Origin: Aptenodytes patagonicus
Taxonomy: Eukaryota; Chordata; Aves; Sphenisciformes; Spheniscidae
DNA length: 64,000 bases
Assembly: GCF_965638725.1 (NCBI RefSeq)
Contig: NC_134961.1
Span: forward strand, 5,610,641-5,674,640
Reading direction: 5' to 3'
The translations under genes were made by a program, and so were the position numbers. The notes under the pieces are model-generated. The model worked only from the letters and a program-made list of their open reading frames with translations, did not search any database and was not told the origin of the DNA. Below, piece after piece: positions 1 to 13,648 of the stretch (within the stretch, counting starts at the first letter, position 1; every line of letters starts with the position of its first letter).

Positions 1-37
1 AACGAAGAGTTTCATTAAGTGAAGAAAACTAACGCAC

Positions 38-3000
38 CTTAGCACAGCTGACGAACATCAGGCCTTTTCTGAAGACGTCCAAAGCAAGAACTGTTTCTAA
101 ACAAAAGAAGAAAAAAACAGCTGGATGCAAAGTAATACTGAAATCGGACAACAGAAATGTGTGAATTAATGAGTCCCCCGCTTACTGACCAGGGGACGGG
201 TTTGGGACACTCGGGAACGAATCCACACCCGGAGTGACTGGCTGCTCACGGCACTGGTGCGAGTCTGCCGCTTGCAGCCACAAAACTGCATCCAGGGCTC
301 GCACTCACACACCTACGTCTTTAGCTCCAATTTAAATTGATCTCACTGCTAGTGAAAGGGACTGAACTGACAGGCCTGGAAAAAGAAAACTAGCGTTTGC
401 AAAATCAGGACAGCATAATATACGCTTTCGCCACACAACTCCAAAACCTGTTGTGATGCTGCTCCAGAGGGAGCTCAAGGACTCCACTCTCCACGCAAGC
501 GCTGTGAGAGAAGCTGGATGAAGGAATACTTGCACATCTCCCACCCCCCCCCGCCAGAGCTGACCACACGCACCTGTGTGGCCGTAGAGGATCTGGCAGT
601 GTGACGTTGCCAGCTCAAACACTTTCAGCTGAGGGCTGTTGGTAGCCACAACAATGTGAGAATCGCCAGGCCCAAGGAACTTCACATCCAGAACCTCATC
701 GTTGTAACCTGCAAGCTGCGGATGGCAGAACAGAAACGGTTGAACAGGGAGAAGTCAGCTGGTTAGAGAAGTACCGAATGGCACCACGCTCAGCGAGGCT
801 GCATTACTGTTCCCTTTCAGGTAATACTGCGTGTAAAAATCGTGTTGGACGTAAGCTGGAGCACGGGAGGGATTTCTGGCCAGGCCTGTTCTGCTTTCCT
901 TTTCCTTTGTTTGTGTCTGTGCAATATTCCCCCAAACAACCCCACCAGTGAAACTGGCTTTCTGGCTTGTCACCAAGGAACAGTCCGAGTACAGGCAGGA
1001 GAGGAGGGCGCCCCTGGACAAAGCTTTCACCAGAAGCAGAGCTGATCCCCAAGCGTGGATAAAGGAAGAGGAAAAGGGAGGCTGAGGGTTGTTACCTGCT
1101 TCCTGAGCTGAAGCGTTTGAGCGTCATATAAAACAATGTTGTGTTCCACGGACACCGTGACAATTTCATTTCTCTCAGGCACAAGCATGCACTGGGTGAG
1201 ACTGCGCTCGCTGGCCTCCTCCTTCGACTCAAAGGGCACGGGCTGGGTATACACACAAGCAGCTGTGGCAACTTCCCAAACTTTCAGGATGCCTAACAAA
1301 AATGATGATATAAATTATCTGTCAGAGCCACTGTTTTAGACAGTGATTGTCCAAGGAATATAACCCAAACCCCGGCCTTGTCTACTGGAAAAAGCTGCAC
1401 AGCTTTAAGGCAGGACTGCGAAGAGATCCAATCACAGCGGCACGAAGGGCCACAAAGTTTTTCTTCTTCAGTCCAAATCAAACTTTTCTGCAGTTTGAAA
1501 ACACACGTAGCTAAAACTCCAGGGCACGCCTGATGAATCCTGCTCATCCACTACTGCCAGAGGAAGACAGGAGAAGGCTCTGCTCTCCAGCCCTCAGAGT
1601 TCGTCCACACGAAGAACACACATCCCAGGAGTAATGGCGTGCAGCGTCTTAAGCACAGCCCTTCCTTGGCTTCTAGATCTGGCAGCGACGTGCCACGACA
1701 CTCACCTTTGCTGCCAGCTGTGACAAAGTGCAACCCTTGTTTCTTCACACCCAGCTGAGAGAAATCTCCCTTTTCAGGCAACAAGATGGCAGCTTCCACG
1801 CTCTGCAAGAGAGTTGGCCAAACACCAGCTGAGCGCCAGGGACCGGAGTCCCATTTCAGCAACCAGAGCTGCGCGACAGCCCGCTAGCGCCAACAGGCGC
1901 ACCCCCCCCGACCCAGACCGCACGGCTACCGAGGACAGGCAGGCAGATACAACGCGAGGACAAATTTCTTCCGTGACTGCCCTTCCTTCCTTCTACAGCA
2001 CTGGGGCAGTGGAGGCATACGTTTCCTCAACCTGCCCAGACACGACCACACCGGGCAAGGAGAGGAAGAAAATAAACAGCTTTAGAGACAGAGTTTTAAG
2101 GCCTCTGGAAAGTCCAAGGGAGAGAAACCCGATTTCACAATGTGCAGGAACGTAAAGAGGGAGAGGTACCATACGAACTGTGACCTAGAGACTACGAAGG
2201 ATCTCAAAGGAATAAATGAAATGCAATTTCACCTCGTAGACAGGGACGGTTCGTTTACTTTCTCTGGTTTTCAGGTCCCACACCATGCAGATTTTATCAC
2301 GGCCAGAACTGCAAGTTAAAAGGGCAGTTTCAGTGTTAAATCCATTCAACTCGGGCTCTGAGCGCAGATTTGGAATTGTGGGAAGAGGCCCATGTGGAAG
2401 AAGGCACCAGCCTTCCACGCCACAGCCCGGCATACTGCCAGGAACACCAGTACCGAGACCCTCAGTCACTCGCTTGTATAGTTGAGCGGAGACTGAACGT
2501 TTGTAGCAGTCCTTCCCCTCACAGGACAACCTTCCCCGACCCTACAGGAACAGACAGCCTCTGGCAGGAGGCAGGGTGAACGGGAGAGAAAGGCTAAGCC
2601 TCTGCGAGGTTTTACCTAACGAGCGTGTTTCCATCTGCAAACGCCAGCGAGGTGACGGCACTGAAGTGGCCGTCCAGCAGAGCAACACACTTGCTGGAAT
2701 TCAGGTCCCAGATGCGGATTTTGTAGTCAATTGAGGAGGAGAAGAGTTGCAGACGGGAGATATCAGGGTGGAACTCAACGAGGCTAGACAGAAGGAGATG
2801 CGCTTGAACAGGACAGGAATAAACTATCTGGTGTGAGCCCAATATTTAAATAAACATATATTCCACACAAAGAGTTTGGCAGATCAATTGATGTGAATTT
2901 ATACCAGGACTTTCTTTGTAGGACTTCGTTCCCCTGCCACCCACCAGGAAAATTTACGACTGATCTTTGCCAGTCTCACGCATTCTCGAAGCGCAGATAT

Positions 3001-5007
3001 TCCATTTAGATCCCAACAAATCTCTTGATCAAACTCCTTCCTCTCTGGGCTAAAGTCAGTCGTAGCTCTGCTCCTTCACTAGACCTCTCAAAACTCAGGA
3101 AACAGAAGAGCCCAGGACCCGCTCGGAACGGGCCTTTACGTCCCATTAACTCAAGACGTTTCACATCAGTCCTAGCGTCCAAGCACCACACTAATGCCAG
3201 CCACTGACAAGTACGACTCGTCCTTACTGTACGACTCCTGAAGATCCTTTCAGGTTGTGTGTGCAGTACTGTTTGACCATATCCCAGATCTTAATGGTGC
3301 TGTCACAGCCACCTGGGAAAAGAAGGGCACCTAAGAATGAACTACAGAGGAGAGAGACCCAGGAGGTCCAACGTATCAGCAACTGTAAAGTTTCACGGGT
3401 CGCAAAGGCAGCGGAAAGAAAAATGAATCCAATAACAACCACCCACACCAAGAGAAGCTCACGGAGCACCTTACGCTTTCAGAGAGCTGGGCAAAACCTG
3501 ACTGCTCACAGTCAAACCTGAAGTACAACTGAGTTACAGGTCATGCCTGACCTCCTCCAGCTCCAAGAGTCCCAGTTCTACGCCAGGACAACTACGCCAC
3601 GCTGTCTCATAGATGCCCGATTTTTATCAGCATTTTACTAAGTATATATTAGCTAGAACATCGAAAGGATCCCTTTTCGCCTGTCAGGACGTCACTTCTA
3701 TTTACGTAAAACCTCTTCTGATTGTGTGTGAATTCAGGAGATCACTGCCTCCGGCTGTGTCCAGCCGAGCTAAACCGTTCAAAAGCAGAAGGGCCGCTCA
3801 AAACCATTCCCATCGTGTGACGCTGAAATAGGACTGTACCTGTGGCTAACAACGTTGAAGTAGAGTCAAAGGCCATGCTAGCAACCGGCGCTATGTGCAC
3901 GGCTTTCCACGTGCGAACGCACTTGTTCTCTCGCCAGTTCCATTGCTTCAGCAACAGGGCTCGGCTCCCTGTCACGAGGATCTACGCAAAAGTGAGGCGA
4001 AGGAAAGCGCGATTAACTGCTAATTAGATTTTCGTTTCTTTCAGCGCCCACACACAAAGCACAGAAACGCCAGTTGCTGTGACGCTCCCGAAGCTCAGTC
4101 TCTCGGCATTCCTACGTCCGACTCGAGCCCAGGAGGGGAGACAGACGGAAGCGCCTGAGAAGACTCCGCAGAGATCTCTGGAAGCGCAGGGCGCTTCCAG
4201 GCGGAGCAGCCTTCAGCGTTCACTGGCTTTATCAGGAGGCCTGACAGAGCAGCACAGAAAACCGCAAGGCAAACACATACCTCATCATCGGGGCTGAGAA
4301 CAAACGAGCTGATATCCTCTTCATCGTCCTACGGAAAGGGAAGGAAAACGCCCACAGTTAAAGCCCCCGTGGAGCGGCGTGCTCTCGGAGTTCCCTTCTC
4401 TACATGCTTCTGCTGACACCGAGGGACAACGCGAGGAACACCTGTCTGCGCTTATTCCCATCCTCCCCTCCACTTCTCCCTCTTGGGAGCTTTAGAACAA
4501 CGGCCGGCGACAGCGGGAAAACACCTCGGGAGCCTTGGAAAATCCTCGGCGGTTTCCTCCCCGGCCGGCAGCGGCTGGACCTCCTCACCTGTCGGAGGCT
4601 GCGGAGGGCTCCCGTTTCTACATCGATGACGTTCAGCTTGGTCCCGCAGGGGCAAAACATGAACTTTCCGTCCCGGTTTATCTGGAAAAGAAGGAACGGA
4701 AACCGGGGACGTGTACAGAGCCGGGAGACGGGGTACTCCCAAACCCGCCCCTCGCCGCCCCGGTACCTGGACTCGCCCTCCTTTGTAGAAAGGCTCCATC
4801 TTCCTCGACACGGCGTAGCTGGAAGGAAAAGAGAGACGCGCGCCCGCCGGCGGTTAAAGCAAAGCTGCGGCGGCCCGTTACCTCCCGGAGGCGAAGCCCC
4901 CGGGCAGCGCCGCCCCACGCCCCCAGCCCCGGCGCTCCCGCCGCCCCGGCCGCCCCTCACTTGCTCTTGAAGCGCACGGGGCTGGCGGCGGCGGCGGCGG
5001 CCTCCAT
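38..5007 (-). CDS. TBL3: TBL3 (UTP13 homologue), exons 1-12, 3' part off the window
   Basis: WD40-repeat subunit of the UTP-B part of the small-subunit processome; it acts in the nucleolus with U3 snoRNA in 18S rRNA maturation. Coding exons in transcript order: 5007-4961, 4818-4767, 4681-4589, 4328-4281, 3981-3840, 3312-3228, 2783-2616, 2308-2233, 1802-1706, 1292-1096, 715-574, 96-38. All have GT/AG borders and they join in phase to exactly 402 codons, about half of the roughly 800-residue family protein. Recognisable stretches are MEPFYKGG near the N-terminus, LVTGSRALLLKQWNW, CDSTIKIWDMV, SSGRDKICMVWDLK and VKFLGPGDSHIVVATNSPQL, which give successive WD blades. The start at 5007 opens a short Ala-rich N-terminus before VRFKS, as in orthologues. 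Exon 12 (FRKGLMFVSCAK) uses the acceptor that keeps the residues after GHT. The remaining blades and the Utp13 C-terminal domain lie left of position 1. Confidence 0.95.
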
Positions 5008-5019
5008 GTCTGGCTCCGC

Positions 5020-5080
5020 GTGCCGGCCGCTTCCGGTTAGCGCCGGGAGAAGAGCGCCACTTCCGGCGCATGGAAGTGAC
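5020..5080 (-). promoter_or_regulatory. TBL3 promoter with ETS-type sites
   Basis: Just upstream of the TBL3 start codon are two CTTCCGG (ETS/GABP-type) motifs, near 5030-5036 and within ACTTCCGG at 5059-5066, and a TGACGCG ATF/CREB-like half site near 5077. No TATA box is seen. This suits a TATA-less housekeeping promoter with a start around 5040-5070. The motifs are seen directly; promoter use is inferred. Confidence 0.5.
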
Positions 5081-5334
5081 GCGCCGGGGAGGGGAGGCCA
5101 CGGACGCCATCTTCGGTGCGGGCAGGAAGCGGCCCCCGCCGCCACAGGCCCCCCCTCCCCCCCCGAGGCGGCGGGGAAAGAACACCCGGTACCTCGGTGC
5201 CGGCGGGGACAGCCGGGCCCGGAGCAGCCCCCGCACCCCCTCCCCGCCCCACGGAAGCGACTTCCCGGCCCCAACCACAGGGAAAAGTGGGATCTTTAGA
5301 CAACAGGAACGACAGACGGAGACTTGACAAAGGA

Positions 5335-6060
5335 GCTTTCACGTAATTCATCTTTTATTGCACATGAAAACACGCAACCGAACCAGTTCAAGGCGCTCCG
5401 GCTGCGACTGCCGTGCCGCCGCCCGTTACAGCACCCCCTCGGCTTCCCAAGGCTCGCCTTCGCAAGCGGCGCGAACGGCTCCGAAGGCGCGGGGCGAGCG
5501 AGCCCATCGCGCCGCTCCCTGCGGGGCTGGCGGCCGTTACTCGGGCAGCCCGGGCAGATCCGTCCGCTCCGCGCCGCCACCCGTCCGTCCGGGGAGGCCG
5601 AGGACCCCCGGGCCGCGCTCAGCACCTGCTGACGGAGGGAAAGGCAGCTCTCAGGGACGGCACTTACCCCGGCAGGCGTTGGCCCCCGGTGCCTGCTCGC
5701 TGCAGGGGTTATGGGAACACGGGTTTCACTCCCCACACGCTGCCGCGGGCAGTAAGCTTAATGTTCCCTATGCTGTCGGCACAGTTATCTCACCAAGGGG
5801 CCACAGGAGACCCGAAGCGATTTTCGGACTGCGCCTGGCGCCCGCAGCCAACGCGACCCCCGAAGCCCCCATCCAGGCCGCTCACCGAAGCCCCCGCCCC
5901 CGGCTCAGACAGCGCCATAAGCGCACCCCCACAGCTTTTTTTTTTTCCTTCTCTTTTTGTTAAAAAGCTGAAGGAGGGCGGGAGGCGCCGCGCTCCCCCC
6001 CACCAGCAGCTCCCGGTCCCCCCTCACCTACCCTCCGCTCTCCTCAGACTGAGGGCCGCG
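5335..6060 (-). ncRNA. SNHG9: SNHG9-like non-coding snoRNA host transcript
   Basis: No conserved reading frame lies between TBL3 and RPS2, but the minus strand has the parts of a short spliced transcript. A canonical AATAAA (plus-strand TTTATT at 5354-5359) is followed by T/G-rich sequence. A pyrimidine-rich acceptor ends at 5626, giving a last exon of about 5625-5335. Possible donors lie near 6027-6035. The transcript would run away from RPS2 from a shared promoter and end about 280 bp before the TBL3 promoter. In human, SNHG9 occupies this place head to head with RPS2 and hosts SNORA78 in its intron. The fold at 5707-5837 lies in the proposed intron, about 80 nt from the acceptor, a usual spacing for H/ACA snoRNAs. 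First-exon limits are uncertain, and a second strong donor (GTAAGT at about 5667-5662) may mean alternative exons. Confidence 0.55.
5707..5837 (-). ncRNA. H/ACA box snoRNA candidate (SNORA78 position)
   Basis: Read on the minus strand, about 131 nt fold as two hairpins with the H and ACA-type boxes in place. Hairpin 1 has a closing stem GGCGCAG (5835-5829) with CTGTGCC (5784-5778), including one G-U pair, and an upper stem TCTC/GAGA. The hinge ACAGCA (5776-5771) fits the ANANNA H box. Hairpin 2 has a perfect 7-bp stem GGGAACA (5768-5762) with TGTTCCC (5719-5713) around an internal loop that could be a guide pocket. ATA (5712-5710) follows at once with three bases to the end; AUA is a known variant of the ACA box. 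Size, box spacing and intronic position fit the class. Its identity with SNORA78 rests on gene order, not on recalled sequence. Guide targets were not worked out. Confidence 0.6.
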
Positions 6061-6309
6061 CGCGCGCGCGCGCGCCCCCTCATAGCCGGGGCTCGCGCGC
6101 ATGCGCCAGCCTGGCGCATGCGCACGGCCGCCGAGCGGTCTACCTGCCCCGCGCCCTGTATAAGTGAGCGGAAGGCGCCGCTCTGCACCGCAGCGTATTC
6201 CCCATTCAGAGCGCGGGGCTCGCCCCGCCGGGCGGTGCTCTCGCGAGAGCCCCGCGGCCTATAAATAGCGAGAGGCGGGGACGCGCGGCCTTCTACGCTG
6301 AGAGATCAC
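6057..6309. promoter_or_regulatory. Shared RPS2 / SNHG9-like bidirectional promoter
   Basis: Between the divergent transcripts lie, in order: a (CG)9 run at 6057-6074; a perfect inverted repeat at 6097-6123 with 13-bp arms and a 1-nt spacer, each arm holding the NRF1 palindrome GCGCATGCGC; CTCTCGCGAGAG at 6238-6249, which contains the BANP-type TCTCGCGAGA element; and TATAAATA at 6260-6267 on the plus strand. RPS2 should start near 6290 in a pyrimidine stretch (CTTCTAC) of 5'TOP type. The untranslated exon 1 ends at 6309 before GTAAGC. Motifs are seen directly; factor binding is inferred. Confidence 0.65.
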
Positions 6310-6513
6310 GTAAGCGGGGCGGGCGGGAGGGAGGGATGGCGCCGGCGGAGCGGCGCGGCCTGCGCCCCATCCGCGCCCATCGGGGCCGCCGGCGGCGCGA
6401 GGGCAGCCGCGCCCGGCCGCCTGGGCCGCCTGCGGGTCCTGCCGCCGCGCAGCCGGCTCCCGCCGGGGTGGCGGCGGTATCCCCGTCCAACGCGCCCCTC
6501 TCTGCTCTAGCAA

Positions 6514-9981
<3,468 letters not shown>

Positions 9982-9999
9982 GTGGTTTTTGTACAAGAC

Positions 10000-10005
10000 A
10001 ATAAA
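10000..10005 (+). terminator. RPS2 poly(A) signal
   Basis: AATAAA lies 19 nt after the RPS2 stop codon; cleavage is expected near 10020. The very short 3' UTR is usual for ribosomal protein genes. Confidence 0.9.
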
Positions 10006-10020
10006 GTGATCAGTGAACAA

Positions 10021-10494
10021 GAAACTGGGATTGGCTTGACGGGGCGGTTAATGCATCGGGCAGATGGATTAAATCTCCGCTGGGGATTTGAGTAGGTTCA
10101 GGTCTGTGGGCCAGAGCCTGAACATCTGTTGAATGAAATAGTATGTTACGTTACACTAATCCTTGTTAATCATGTATTAATCCTAAATGGGGTCCAGAAC
10201 CAGCTCTGAAGATTATGTGCTGTCCTACAGCATGTGATCTTTACCCTAACTGAGGGAGTTCTCTGCCAGGGCTGGGCAGAGCAGCACAGGGCGTTTCTGT
10301 TCTTCCACGGAGGTGGGGGAGAGTTCCCGAGGGGAAATCCCAGCCAGGGCTGCCTGCAGCGAGGGGCTGGCCGTGGTTTAGAGGGTGGTAACAATCAGCT
10401 GGAATTCAAAGAAGAATGCAGAGCTGGAAAAGGGAAGAAATCTGCAAGAGTTTGCAGATCTCTTCAAAGAAGGAGACTAGATTCTAGTTGTATG
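10021..10494. other. Convergent intergenic spacer RPS2 / NDUFB10
   Basis: About 470 bp separate the 3' end of RPS2 from the 3' end of NDUFB10. I see no exon, RNA gene or repeat here. Open frames in this stretch show no family resemblance. Confidence 0.6.
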
Positions 10495-10514
10495 GCAGAT
10501 GTCTGGGCTGCACG

Positions 10515-10520
10515 TTTATT
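10515..10520 (-). terminator. NDUFB10 poly(A) signal
   Basis: Plus-strand TTTATT is AATAAA on the NDUFB10 sense strand, 86 nt after its stop codon; cleavage is expected near 10495. Confidence 0.85.
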
Positions 10521-10605
10521 GCAGAGGTCAACAGCATCAGAGTTCAAAGGTGCAACATGCAGCATTCGATACAAGCACCACGGAGGGAGGCGCTAACCTT
10601 TAGAT

Positions 10606-13478
10606 CTACTGAGATGCATTTGCTTGTGCCTTCCTCTCCTCCATCATCCTGTGCTTCTGCTTCATCAGGCACGACCTCGCGTTTCCATGGACACCAAGAT
10701 CACCATCTAAAGAGAAAGTAAATGCCTGAAGAGTGCCCCTCAGCAGCTAAAAAGAAATAAGCCTCTGTTCCACGTGAAGCCTGGGACGTGGCTAAGACCC
10801 CTTTCCCCGCGTGCTGCCGCAGCCGCGGTGCACAGGCTGTTGCCGTACTCACATCTGTCCTGGTAGGCCTTGGTGACCTGCACCAGCTGCTCCATCTCCT
10901 TGGCGCAGTTCTGGAACTGGTTTGGTCCCTCCCTCTGCTTGCAGGCGCCCAGCCTCTCCCGGACTATCTCCACGATTTCCTGATCAACCATCCTGCGGGA
11001 AAGATGATGACGAATGCAACCGCAGCCAAGAGACGATAGAAAAGCTGAACAAAGGGGTGATGGTACCCTGTGGAAGGTCAGCCCTGGGTTTTTAGAGGAT
11101 CCTGGTCTGTCCTGCAGCAACCGGGCAGTGGCAGGAGGATGTCTCCTAATGCCACCCTGCTCAGCTCGGCTGTGCTGCGGGGGACAGCAGCACTGTGAAA
11201 TGGGTGTTCTGTAATGCGGTGGGCAGGAGGTGCTGCCTCAACACCCCAAAGTCCACCAAAATGCTGCGAGTTCAAGCCAACTGCTGCAGTCCCCAGGGCT
11301 GACTATGCAGCAGTGCACTCTGGTGTGGCCTCGCCTGGGGGCAGCCCAGTGACAGCCATACCTGTCCCTCCTCCACTGTGCTTCGGCCTCAAAGAAGCAG
11401 AGGTAGTCGCCCTCCAGACACTCGCTCAGGTCAGGCACACGGCGAAACTTCTGGTGGTAATAGTAGAACTTGTTCTTGGCTTGCTGGCGCTCGATCCACT
11501 CTGCAGCAACAGCCCCGCGGTCAGAGACCCCTGGCCCACGAGCAGCAAGGGGCAGCACGGCCCCAGCGCCTGCCACAGCCTCGCTTCCCTGTCCTGCTGC
11601 TGCCTTCCCGGGCAGCGCTGCGCCACAGCAGTGACACCGTGTCTGTGTCCGTCCAGCTTGGTGTTCCCTGCCCCTGCACACCCATCTGCATGTCCGTCCC
11701 TCTGTCTGTGCCGTGTCCATGTCTGTGTCCCACATCCCTGTGCCTGTCCCACTGTCCCCACTGTGTCCCATGTCCCTGACCCGCTGTCTGTGCTGCGTCC
11801 TTGTCTCTGTCCCACATCCCTCTCCCAGTGTCCATACTGTGTCCTTGTCTGTCCCACTGTCCCTGCTGTGTCCCACGTCCCTGACCCACTGTCTGCTGTG
11901 TTCATGTCTGTCCCACGTCCCTGACCCTGTGTCCTTGTCTGTCTCACGTCCCTGTGCCTGTCCCACTGTCCCTGCTGTGTCCCACGTCCCTGACCCTGTG
12001 CCCTTGTCTGTGTCCCACGTCCCTGTGCCTGTCCCACTGTCCCCGCTGTGTCCCATGTCCCTGACCCGCTGTCTGTGCTGCGTCCTTGTCTCTGTCCCAC
12101 ATCCCTCTCCCAGTGTCCATACTGTGTCCTTGTCTGTCCCACTGTCCCTGCTGTGTCCCACGTCCCTGACCCACTGTCTGCTGTGTTCATGTCTGTCCCA
12201 CGTCCCTGACCCTGTGTCCTTGTCTGTCTCACGTCCCTGTGCCTGTCCCACTGTCCCTGCTGTGTCCCACGTCCCTGACCCTGTGCCCTTGTCTGTGTCC
12301 CACGTCCCTGTGCCTGTCCCACTGTCCCCGCTGTGTCCCATGTCCCTGACCCGCTCTGTGCTGTGTCCATGTCTGTGTCCCACGTCCCTCTCCCAGTGTC
12401 CATGCTGTGTCCTTGTCTGTCTCACATCCCTGTGCCTGTCCCACTGTCCCTGCTGTGTCCCACATCCCTGACCCTGTGCCCTTGTCTGTGTCCCACGTCC
12501 CACGTCCCTGACCCTGTGCCCTTGTCTGTGTCCCACGTCCCTGTGCCTGTCCCACTGTCCCTGCTGTGTCCCACGTCCCTGACCCTGTGCCCTTGTCTGT
12601 GTCCCACGTCCCTGTGCCTGTCCCACTGTCCCCGCTGTGTCCCATGTCCCTGACCCGCTGTCTGTGCTGCGTCCTTGTCTGTGTCCCACATCCCTCTCCC
12701 AGTGTCCATGCTGTGTCCTTGTCTGTCCCACTGTCCCCACTGTGTCCCATGTCCCTGACCCGCTGTCTGTGCTGTGTCCATGTCTGTGTCCCACGTCCCT
12801 GTGCCTGTCCCATTGTCCCTGCTGTGTCCCACATCTCTGACCCACTGTCTGCTGTGTTCATGTCTGTCCCACGTCCCTCTCCCAGTGTCCACTGTGCCTG
12901 TCCCACTGTCCCCGCTGTGTCCCATGTCCCTGACCCGCTGTCTGTGCTGTGTCCATGTCTGTGTCCCACGTCCCTGTGCCTGTCCCACTGTCCCCGCTGT
13001 GTCCCACGTCCCTGACCCGCTGTCTGTGCTGTGTCCATGTCTGTGTCCCATGTCCCTCTCCCAGTGTCCATGCTGTGTCCCACGTCCCCGTGTCCTCCCG
13101 TGTCCCTGTGCTCGTGCCCTCGCGTGTCCCATCTCCCTGTGCCTGTCCCGGTGGCCGTGCCCTTGCGTTTTTGCCCCCTGCCCCTCGGTGCCCGCGTCCC
13201 CGTGCCCCCCGTGCCGTGCCGGGGCCCGACTCCCGCAGCCGTCGCGCACCGCGGAGCGGCGCTAGTGAGAAGGGGTGTCGGCCGCCCCGGAGCGGCGGCG
13301 GGAGAGGGGAGGGGCTCGGCCCGCCGGTACCTCGGACGAAGGTGACGGGCGCGTCGATGACATAGTTGAAGACGGTCTGTAAGACGGTGACCGGGTTGGG
13401 CACCGACGTGATCCTCTCGGAGACGGGGGTGCGGGTCGGCGGCACCTTGTACGCCTCCCAGTCCCTGTCCTCCGGCAT
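10606..13478 (-). CDS. NDUFB10: NDUFB10, mitochondrial complex I subunit PDSW, complete
   Basis: Accessory subunit of NADH:ubiquinone oxidoreductase, on the intermembrane-space face of the membrane arm. Four coding exons in transcript order: 13478-13331, 11500-11362, 10992-10853 and 10706-10606 (stop TAG at 10608-10606). They join in phase to 175 aa; human is 172. The start [19 protein letters not shown] is followed by [12 protein letters not shown], then [20 protein letters not shown]. The paired cysteines of the family are present (ECLEGDYLC and [13 protein letters not shown]). There is no cleavable presequence, as expected for a protein held in the intermembrane space by disulfides. The C-terminus is [13 protein letters not shown]. 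Intron 1 (11501-13330) is largely a minisatellite. Confidence 0.96.
11640..13130. repeat. Minisatellite with 285-bp higher-order unit in NDUFB10 intron 1
   Basis: The plus strand is a C/T-rich array of short phrases (TGTCCCACTGTCCC, GTGTCCCACGTCCCTG, CTGACCCGCTGTCTGTG). A 285-bp higher-order unit is visible: the same CCCC-to-CCTGACCC phrase starts at 11756, 12041 and 12326, exactly 285 bp apart. The first two units are nearly identical over their length, so that expansion is recent. Related phrases recur at about 12630, 12735, 12910 and 12992 with changed spacing. The array keeps long frames open on both strands only because its composition lacks stop codons; those frames are not genes. Confidence 0.95.
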
Positions 13479-13587
13479 GGCGGCGGCGGGCGGCGCGGAG
13501 AAGATGGCGGCGCCCCACACGACCCCGGCGGCGGGGGACGCCGGGGGTCAGAGGGCGCGGCGCTGCGCGTGCTCCGCTGCGCCCGCT

Positions 13588-13606
13588 GCATGCTGGGAGG
13601 TGTAGT
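13588..13606. promoter_or_regulatory. ZNF143/STAF-type site in the NDUFB10 promoter
   Basis: GCATGCTGGGAGGTGTAGT on the plus strand is the reverse complement of ACTACACCTCCCAGCATGC, very close to the long ZNF143 (STAF) consensus ACTACAATTCCCAGCATGC. It lies about 110 bp upstream of the NDUFB10 start codon and next to a C29 tract. Sites of this kind are common in promoters of nuclear genes for mitochondrial proteins. Confidence 0.75.
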
Positions 13607-13615
13607 CCGTGTGCC

Positions 13616-13616
<1 letters not shown>

Positions 13617-13645
<29 letters not shown>
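13617..13645. repeat. Poly-C tract (29 C)
   Basis: An uninterrupted run of 29 C, then T and five more C, lies just upstream of the NDUFB10 promoter. Its length is likely to vary between animals or by sequencing error. Confidence 0.9.

Positions 13646-13648
<3 letters not shown>

Noticed and set aside
4400-5299. Long open frames on both strands over the first TBL3 exons
   Set aside because: GC-rich read-through of TBL3 exons 1-3 and introns; the spliced TBL3 model explains the conserved pieces.
5358-6264. Plus-strand open frames of 200-280 codons between TBL3 and RPS2
   Set aside because: Arg/Pro/Ala-rich CpG-island translation without domains; they oppose the SNHG9-like transcript and cross the promoter palindrome.
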